From: Powellomyces hirtus
Lineage: Eukaryota; Chytridiomycota; Chytridiomycetes; Spizellomycetales; Powellomycetaceae
Direction: 5' to 3'
Assembly (NCBI GenBank): GCA_025526995.1
Contig: JAHLKG010000010.1
Span: forward strand, 124,001 to 188,000
Length of the DNA stretch: 64,000 nucleotides
Every line of letters begins with the position of its first letter. Position 1 is the first letter of the stretch. The position numbers and the translations under genes are program-made. The notes beneath the pieces are model-generated. The model did not search any database, was not told the DNA's origin, and saw only the letters and a list, made by a program, of their open reading frames with translations. Positions 56,508-64,000 of the stretch are shown here, piece by piece.

Positions 56508-59500
56508 TTATCCGCAAATTGCACGCGTAATGAGGTACATTACGCATCCAATGAAACGCACAAGCGAGATACCAAGTACAGAGTAGAAGGTGAACTAAGC
56601 AAAAGGCAGATACCATATGAGTTTCAGAACAATGGTGAAGTTGACCCATTACGGATGTACATACCCGAAGGAAAGGATTGAACTGATCTCTTTCGCCGTT
56701 GACGCCCAAGCTCGTGAAAAGAAACTCGCTCATGGCTGCGTTTGTGAGCAGGATGACCACCAAAGAGTTGCTGAACATCCACGACAGGAGGAGATTGGTA
56801 CGGTATTGTTTAAACGAATCTTCTTGTTTCGTTTTGGCGTCTCGCTTCTGCTTCTCATCGGGACGTGGCTGGCGCAACGCGGCGAGGAATTTGTCGTACG
56901 ACGCGTTGATGTCGGTGCGTTCCGTTGGGATTTCGACCGAAACCATATGTGTTCCATCTTTGCTCTTTGAGGACGTGACGGCACCGAGATCGCTGGCGGC
57001 ACTATTGTCACCTTTTGTTCCCCACGACACATCATGCAAGTTCGAGACTGGAAGGAGATTCGAGACGTTATTAGAGTTGTCATTCTATCAACCGATTTTT
57101 GTTGTGCTTTGAGGACTCACATGCATAGATCATGAGAATGTTCATAAAACTCGGCATCAGGAACAAGTACTGCACAAAACTCGTAATCATGTGCCATGGC
57201 TCCATGAAGAGAATGCTGGCAATAAAGTACAATCCGTATGTCGACGCGAGAGAAAGGATGATATCTCTCAGAGCGGCTCTGTTAGAGATCAGTTTCCCAA
57301 TGTCCTCCAGTTCCGCGCTGGTGATGTTCTTGACAGACTGCCAAACATTCCAGCCACAGAAAAACAGCATGATGCCCATGATGCAAGCAAACAAGACCAT
57401 GCAGCCAATGTAAATCCATCGGGATCCTTGTGGTCGATTTCCCATCGCGGAAATGAAGCAGGTTACGATAGCCGCAATATAAATGGGTCGCAGCACGTCG
57501 AAAATCTTGTCGCCGTCCTTGCCGAAGGGGTTGGATGACTCGGATTGGTTATCCGCCTCTCCCGTCCCAGTATTCGCCAAGAAGTAGAAAGTAAGGTAGA
57601 AGAAGGCCTGTTTGATTGGTGGGGAGTTCAGTAGCGCTCACATGACCAGTTCCTTCGCGCATGCAGACTTACCAGACCGAACCAGTTGAAAACAGTCATG
57701 ATCGCGTTGTAGTTGAATTCCAAGAGCAATAGTAGTTTGCGAGGTAGACTGTGACCGCTTCGGAAGATGTGATACCAGTGCTGCAAAGCATGGACTCCAG
57801 CAAAGAAACTTCCGTTCAACCATCGTCGACGCTGAGAAATGAATTCCGGAACATTGTCCGGGACATCCGTTTCTGCCTTGGCCGACTTGACGTACTTGAG
57901 CAACCATGCTTGATCGCGTTTCGTGACCAGCTCGAAACAGAGGATACGATCTTCTGCGAGGTACATGTTCGCAGTCGACACGGAGGCTCCTCCGTGCATT
58001 GTTTCTCCTTTGAAGTACTGCGTGAGAGGCTTTCCTTGAAGCGCAATGTATCGGTACGCTGAGAAGGCTCCGGGAAGCACGGAAATGTAACCGCAGACCG
58101 ACTCTAAGGGCTTGTCAAGGATATTGGACATCTTGTACTCAAAGTTCTGGGCGGCGACAATTGGGTTGAGCAGGTTGCTGCATCCAGTGCCAAGCTCAGC
58201 GTAAATTTCTCCACAGGCACCACCGATAGCCGGGTCACGATCAAAAGCCTTCCAGAGATGATACAAGGCGGTCTCCTGCGCTTTTGTTCCGACATCGATC
58301 AACATACAGATGTTGGGACGCACAAGAGGACCAAAAGCATTGAAAAACCAGCGATGCGAGTTGATCTAGGAGATGGATGGCACGCGTGAGACTCCAAATT
58401 TCCTGCATAGCCGGATGTCAATAACGTGAAACCCACCTTTTTGGCGTTCTTCTCCTTCAAGCAGAAGAGGATTTGCACTGGGACAAAACCCTTCTCATGT
58501 CCTTTCATTGTCAGGTTGCTGTCCACAGCAACCTGAGTGGTGTATTCGAACAAATGCGCCGTGACTGGCTTTTCATTGACGTGGTCTTTCATGACTCCGT
58601 CCTGGTATACACCCATCAGACCGAGAACGTCCAAGACGCGTCGATTCACCTTGGTACGTCCATCGGAGACGATGCACACAACCACCTTCTTCCATCCTTC
58701 TGCACCCCATGTCTTGGACCGAGATCGCGTACACAGGTGAGCAATGTTCTTCATGATGGCGTTCATAGACTTGCAAAAGAGGGCATCGTCTTCGTTGTAC
58801 ATTGTGACGACAATGAAGATCTCCGTGTGGCGACTGTAATCTTGCTGACGCAGTGAGTATCCCTTGGCGGAAAACTCGTCGGCAGTGCAGGTCACTGCCG
58901 TGTATCGCATGTGAGTGAATTCTTCTTCCGAGCGATACTTGCCGTTCTGAAGAACTCTATCCGAGACTGGAATATCGAGGACAAGATTTCCCTGTGGAGT
59001 CAGCGGAATCTTTCGCACTGTGCGCTTTCGCGCGAAGGGATCACCACCCATCCCTCCACCGGGAGCTCCGGCAAACTGTGGTTGACCTCCCAAAAAGCCA
59101 GTGGGCGGAGGAGGAGGAGGCATGTATCCACGAGGATCTGAAAAAGGAAAGTATACCAGATCAGAACAGATACCGCCACATTGTCTTCATCAGTGTTCTT
59201 ACCCTGGTAGCCAGCATTGGAACCACCATAGTTTGACCCGTTCAAAGGGTGAACAGGGGCAGCTGCTGGAGCGGCATAAGGCAGACTCCGCTCGGACGGT
59301 GCATAACCGGACCTGGGCGAGGGAATCTGTTGTGGCTGCGGCTGCTGAACGTGGGGTGAGTAAGGCCCTCCTCGCGAGGTGGCGGGCAGCGCCGGCTGGG
59401 GCTGGGATCGATAAGATGGCGCGGAACTTCCGGAAAAGGACTGGGTATAGCTCCTCGGCGGAGGGTTCAGGTGAGCGTTCGGCTGCTGAATGCGGGCAGG

Positions 59501-59545
59501 CGGTCGCTGGGCATAGCGGGCTGGCGGGGGGTTATTGTAAGACAT
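56508..59545 (-). CDS. Chitin synthase, division 1 (GT2)
   Basis: Plasma-membrane processive glycosyltransferase making chitin from UDP-GlcNAc. Six exons (59545-59203, 59137-58437, 58365-57673, 57607-57121, 57047-56665, 56594-56508) give 897 aa, usual for classes I-III. Residues 1-150 are Pro/Gln/Ser-rich. The CHS N-domain starts [20 protein letters not shown] and [13 protein letters not shown]. Catalytic core: [77 protein letters not shown]-x-[15 protein letters not shown] and [13 protein letters not shown], with the donor-site and QRRRW motifs intact. Seven or so C-terminal membrane helices follow, with [13 protein letters not shown] between them and a last helix [20 protein letters not shown] encoded by the 87-nt final exon. 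Confidence 0.96.
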
Positions 59546-60759
59546 TGTGCAGGGAATGAGCTTCTGGGTGGGAATTGGCGGCAAGGGAGGGGAGGTTTCT
59601 ACAAAGGGCGCGAGTTTTAATCTACAGTATGTACAAAAACACGGTCCGGTCCGGGGTCTGTATGTCTATGTAGTGCGGGCAAGAGAGTGAAATGGCGACG
59701 GACCCCGGAGTGTGGGAAAATGCAAAGTGGGCAATAACAATTTCTATGGGCGCTATGGACAAGGAAACGGAATAAAAGGGGGATGGGAAAGGAGGAAGGA
59801 GGGGGGAGTGTAAAGTCAAGCCAAAGCCAAAGGCAAGGGGGATGGGATGGGATGGGGAAAGCGCGTTCTTGAATGAGGCGTTCAGCGGCAACACTCAACT
59901 CGTACAATTCGAGACGTTCGTGTCACATATATAAAATACGGAGAGAGGGACTGCGCGGGCGGACGGCGACAAAGGCTTCAAGAGGTCGTTGTCTCTCATT
60001 GTGAACCAACTCATAAAGTGGTAATAAACGAGCTCAGGCTCCTGAAACATCCACCCATCTCATCCCTCCGTTTTAGTGCCGCCCAACTCTCTTGTTATTA
60101 CTTTTGAAACGCACTCACCCCTTCCTCGTGACCAAACGTGGCTTGTCCTTCAATCTCAGGTTCTTCCCCGTTGAATGACGTCCCCCTCGCCAACCGTCCT
60201 GATAGATTGAGTATGTACGATGTCGGAGCCAAGTTTCCGCCTTTCGCCCTCAGCTTTCTCCGTCCTGGTCTTTCTCATTCCATCATCGCAGTTGCATAGA
60301 TATAGTATGCACGCACTCGGTGACTTCATGATCCATGTCCCCTGCAAACACCCACAAGTGCTATTGTTGGAAAAAAAGAGCTCAAAGGCAGTAATAGCAA
60401 AATTAATACGCATGTCGACTCTATCACAAGAGTGCTCTTTCTTCCTGTTGAGTCGGTGGTGAGCCTGAATGACTGAGTTCTGGTTCTCCGGCGCGAAAAT
60501 CGTGACAATGTCCACTTGACCTAAAACGGCAATATGAACTTTGCGCAAAGTGCCCAAGCGGCCATCCGAGTTCTTTTTCCCTAGTCTACTCACAACTGTG
60601 GCCTACTGTCAGCCCCTATATCGGGCGACTTTGTTTGTTCTGCTCGACAGAAAATCCTGACGCCCGTAGCATGACAAGCAGGAACCTGCATGCCTCTGTC
60701 CGTCTCTAACATTGTAGTGTCACATTCGCCGTGAAACCAACCATCGCCCTTGTCAACAG
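59546..60759. other. Divergent promoter region, chitin synthase and Pol kappa
   Basis: About 1.2 kb. Purine-rich stretches (about 59,770-59,860) on the plus strand. A minus-strand ATG frame near 60,593 begins MSRLGKKNSDGRLGTLRKVH then IAVLG, reminiscent of the start of a small GTPase, but no P-loop exon was found downstream. Confidence 0.4.
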
Positions 60760-63138
60760 ATGCAAGGTGGACAGCCGGACACTGAGAAGGACGAGAACCT
60801 GGAAATAAAATCGGAAGACGAATGGGAAGAGGAGCATGATGACTGGGACTGGGGTGCCATGGATGTGGACAACGCGGCTAATGTCCCGCATCCTGCGTTA
60901 ACGGGGGGTGTCGAAGCGCAGGTTCCAAGCAGTACCCTGCCTACTACTGCCGAGGAACGCGAAGGCGATGCAAGGGAGAGCATGAAATCGCGCCTGCTTA
61001 TCAACCCCAACAAGGCGGGAACCCAATTCATCGACAAATCCAGAGTCCAAGAAATCATCTATGAAGCATCAAAAGGGTCGCCTTTCTTTCTTGCGGAGCA
61101 GCGCCGCGACGCAGAACTCACTGCCAAGATAAAAGTTCTGGAATCCCAGGCGCGGAAGATCCGGAAAATGGATCTTCGCGCCGAACGAAGCTATGTCGAG
61201 ACAGTGATGCGGCAAGTTGAGAAGGAGAACGACGCGGCTGAGAAACGGTGCATTGTCTGCGTGGACATGGATGCATTTTACGCGTCCGTTGAAGAGCGGG
61301 ATCGCCCTGAATTGAAAGAGAAGCCGATGGCCGTCGGAGGGATCGGTATGCTGTGCACTGCCAACTACGTTGCAAGATCGTACGGCATCCGCTCCGCCAT
61401 GCCAGGATACATAGCGCTCAAATTATGTCCAGAGCTCATCATATGCAAGCTAAATTTCGACAAGTACACGTCAGTAGCCAACACTGTACGCGAAGTGTTC
61501 GCAATCTACGACCCAAAGTTCAGCTCCGTTGGCTTGGACGAAGGTTTCTTGGACATCACGGATTATTTGGCAACGCATCCCGATCAGGGTCCCGAAGGAG
61601 TCGTAGCTGAATTGCGTGCTGAGATCTTCCAGCGAACCGCACTCACTGCAAGCGCAGGCATTGCTCCGAATAAGATGTTGGCCAAAGTATGTTCGGATTA
61701 TAACAAACCCAATGGTCAGAAGTATCTTCCGCATACAAAGGAAGAAGTCAGAGCTTTTGTGAATGAGCTTGCTATTCGCAAAGTCCCCGGAATTGGGAAA
61801 GTTCAGGAACGGAAATTGCAAGCCCTCGGGGTAGCTACTTGTAAAGATTTGGTACGTCACGAACCCTCAGAGTCTCCTTGTAAGCTCTTAAAGCGAGAAC
61901 TAATTTTCGTCGTCAACAGAGAGAGAATCTCGTGCTGGTATATAAAATGTTCTCGAGGATATTCTTCAACTTCTCTGTACGAGCCTCTTTGGGGATTGGG
62001 TCTACTCAAGTCGAATCGTACGTTCCTCTCCTCCACTTTCATCATGAATTGTCGGGTTTTGTCTGATCTTAGCCATATCTACCATAGCGACTGGGAGCGG
62101 AAGAGCGTTGGATGTGAACGGTACGCGACATCCTCCTCCTGGCTACGATCTGACCATGCCCTCCAAGCTCAAGTTCTGAAGTAGCTCTTGCCATTTATAG
62201 GACCTTTGGCGCCCTCACGGCATCCGGAAAGAGTCCCTCAAAACTACACAGCAAGCTCAGGGAGATCTCCAAGCATCTGTGGGAAGATGTAACTCAACAG
62301 AATGTCAAAGGCAAACGCTTGACACTCAAGCTAAAGACCACGGAATTCCGGTTATTTACACGCGCGAGAACTCTCGGACGCTTCGTAGCTAGTGAGGAGG
62401 ACATGTACCGCGTCGCTTGCAAGGTACGTGCTCAATTGAAAGAACCTTGCACACACTACCTTGGTCCAACGGCGACCTGCTTATCCAACGCTTGCGCAGA
62501 TTTTGGACGCTGAGATAGCACATCACCCAAATTTGACACTCCGTCTCATGGGTCTTTCCTTGTCCGATCTCTACAAGACTGAATACGGCGAGGACAGCGA
62601 TTCCGCTGGGATTGCCCGCTTCCTCAAACGTCTCAGGGAGGCTGATGACGAGGGTGACCGCTCAGGCGATCCTCCTAAGGGTCCGGAAGACGAAACAAAA
62701 GGCGACGGCGATGCAGACGCCGATGTAAAAAGTTGTCCTATTTGCAGCAAACAGTTCGACCGCAGCACGCGGCCGCGGGATATGGACGAACATGTGGGTC
62801 GTTGCCTCGACGACAGCAATAGTACAACCTCGACACCGCCACGGCCTGTCTCCCTCAAAGCAGCCCATGCCTCACCGGAACGGCGTACGAGCAACGGGCT
62901 CTTGCGTTGGGTGGTACGTTAATTGCCAATTGGTTATATCAGTGATTGCACAGATGACATGACTATTCACAAACGGATACAGAATCGCGCTGCACCCGCA
63001 TCCACTGTCAACGGAGATGTCAGCAAGACTGCAGCGCAGTCTGCAACTTGTCCGATATGTGGTATCGCCACAACTCTCACAACGATCAATGCCCACATCG
63101 ACAAGTGTCTATTGACCTCCCCACCGGCAGTCGATTAG
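60760..63138 (+). CDS. DNA polymerase kappa (Y-family, DinB) with two UBZ4 fingers
   Basis: Translesion polymerase. Six exons (60760-61851, 61920-62017, 62073-62120, 62201-62423, 62500-62884, 62954-63138) give 676 aa. After an acidic N-terminus comes the kappa N-clasp (LLINPNKAGTQFIDKSRVQE; KIRKMDLRAERSYVETVM), then the palm: CIVCVDMDAFYASVEERD with catalytic Asp, the short GIGMLCTANYVARSYGIRSA, and SVGLDEGFLDIT with Asp-Glu. Helix-hairpin-helix: RKVPGIGKVQERKLQALGV. The little finger spans exons 3-4 (DWERKSVGCERTFGALTASG; TLKLKTTEFRLFTRARTLGR). Two C-terminal ubiquitin-binding zinc fingers: CPICSKQFDRSTRPRDMDEH ending VGRC, and CPICGIATTLTTINAHIDKC. The last intron uses a donor inside CGGC|GTACGA. 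Confidence 0.93.
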
Positions 63139-63645
63139 GCATGATTCTCGGAGGATGGATGGAGGCAATAGCCAGAGCTTGTAGAGTCATGTCTTGTACA
63201 TACTCATAGGGCAGATGTGGAACGTTTATCTGCTCTCAGCAACGCCACGTGCATCGCGCGGTGAACTTGTAAATATCAACTATTTAAAATAGTAGTATCA
63301 TAATATTGGAACAAGAGCTCTGGTACATTGAGCAAATCAGAAATGTGATAATCACTCGACCAAGGATCTGCCGCGTCCCCATGGCCAGCCCACCCGAAAA
63401 CAGCGAACGGGGTGCCAAAGATGCCGAGGATGCGACGGTTGCTTTCTTCCCAAGTTTGTCCCGTACACTTTGTCATTGATTTTGAAAAAGCGACTCTACT
63501 ATTAAATGGGTTGCATGCCGTGCTGAATATATTACTTTCAGGCCATCAGATGTGAAAGCGACATCATGCATGTGCTCTCGTTGTGATAGTGAGGCGTAGG
63601 CTTTCAAGCTCGATTTGCGAAAGTGCCCTACGCTGCAGTATCGCA
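63139..63645. other. Intergenic, no gene se supported
   Basis: Pol kappa 3' side. A minus-strand frame at 63,276-63,476 (with TPFAVFGWAGHGDAADPWSS) has protein-like composition but no recognised family or splice context. Confidence 0.35.
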
Positions 63646-64000
63646 ATGAAAGCCCGCTTGCCGAGTGGAAGACCTCGAACTTTTGGGCAGTTGCTCGTTC
63701 TCACCCTTTTATACGGACAGAAAATCGCACGACACGTGACTTCATGTCGATCGCTGAGTCATCTTTGTCGTAAGCGTATTCTCCGCATACTACGGCGATA
63801 CAAGTTCTTTGCCGGCAGAGACGCTGCTCGCGCACACATCACCGGCAGCTTCGAGACGCATCTGACTCACGATCTGCGCGGTCTGAATGAGGCGCAGATA
63901 AAGGTGAGGCGTGAACAGGAACCAGGCTTGCGAAAAGGATAGGGTGTGCCATCTTTTTGCTTTCAGAGTTTGGACACATGGACGGACTTTTATTTAGGAC
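63646..64000 (+). CDS. Cytochrome-b5-like heme/steroid-binding domain protein (partial)
   Basis: Runs off the right edge. The exon ending at 63,903 carries YKFFAGRDAARAHITGSFET then HLTHDLRGLNEAQIK, the second half of the MAPR/neuferricin-type cytochrome-b5-like fold (FFAGRDASRAFVTG pattern in relatives). After an intron, the exon from 63,967 reads SLDTWTDFYL, the matching next helix. The upstream part expected in this family (a YLAIKG-VFDV strand and YGPGG loop) is not found in the open frame from the ATG at 63,646, which instead encodes a hydrophobic TFGQLLVLTLLYG stretch. Either 5' exons are mis-joined, a frame error exists, or the gene is degraded. Start is tentative. Confidence 0.6.

Noticed and set aside
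60156..60593. Minus-strand 145-codon frame beginning like a small GTPase (LRKVHIAVLG)
   Set aside because: No P-loop (GxxxxGKS), switch or NKxD exon was found downstream, and only about 0.6 kb separates it from the chitin synthase leader; too weak to call.

Overview
The window is nuclear DNA from a fungus. Genes are dense and on both strands, most are split by short GT-AG introns (mostly about 50-110 bp), and the set includes chitin synthase, Snf1, Fzo1 and other fungal housekeeping genes. A tubulin-carboxypeptidase of the vasohibin family, a GT41 O-GlcNAc transferase and a sphingomyelin-synthase-type enzyme point to an early-diverging, probably flagellated (chytrid-like) lineage rather than a yeast or filamentous ascomycete. 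The lineage is my inference; no rRNA or marker gene was available to place it. Exon joins were built by hand from splice signals and protein-family alignment from memory. For each complete spliced model given in full, the exon lengths add up to a whole number of codons.

Layout. 0-3.5 kb: 5' end of AP-3 beta (minus, runs off the left edge), an uncertain small ORF, and a secreted HExxH protein. 3.5-7.4 kb: an acidic/Pro-rich orphan and RNA polymerase III subunit RPC3. 7.7-15.3 kb: Rpn7 (proteasome lid), a 145-aa seven-exon orphan, vasohibin, Cdc73 (Paf1 complex) and Psf3 (GINS). 15.8-23.5 kb: RCC1, a beta-hydroxyacid dehydrogenase, an XRCC4-like NHEJ factor and Nuf2. 24.1-32.8 kb: a 2OG-Fe(II) oxygenase convergent with a PuuE-type polysaccharide-deacetylase-fold protein, RFC clamp-loader subunit (human RFC3/yeast Rfc5), ALG7 and Snf1/AMPK-alpha. 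32.8-37 kb: about 4 kb gene-poor, repeat-bearing DNA. 37-48.3 kb: a Gln/His-rich zinc-finger-like protein, a 1,925-aa O-GlcNAc transferase and a sphingomyelin-synthase-like enzyme.

48.3-52.8 kb: a tRNA-Phe followed by two degenerate tandem-repeat fields (about 130-bp and about 17-bp units) with long homopolymeric G runs. 52.8-64 kb: mitofusin Fzo1, a division-1 chitin synthase, DNA polymerase kappa with two UBZ fingers, and the start of a cytochrome-b5-like gene cut by the right edge.

The genes do not form one pathway. There is loose thematic clustering of genome maintenance (Psf3, RFC, XRCC4, Pol kappa, RCC1, Nuf2), but eukaryotic gene order is weak evidence of shared function. The most noteworthy items are the vasohibin with an intact triad at exactly the animal spacing, the unusually elaborated OGT, the seven-exon orphan, the 15-nt microexon and the two satellite fields.
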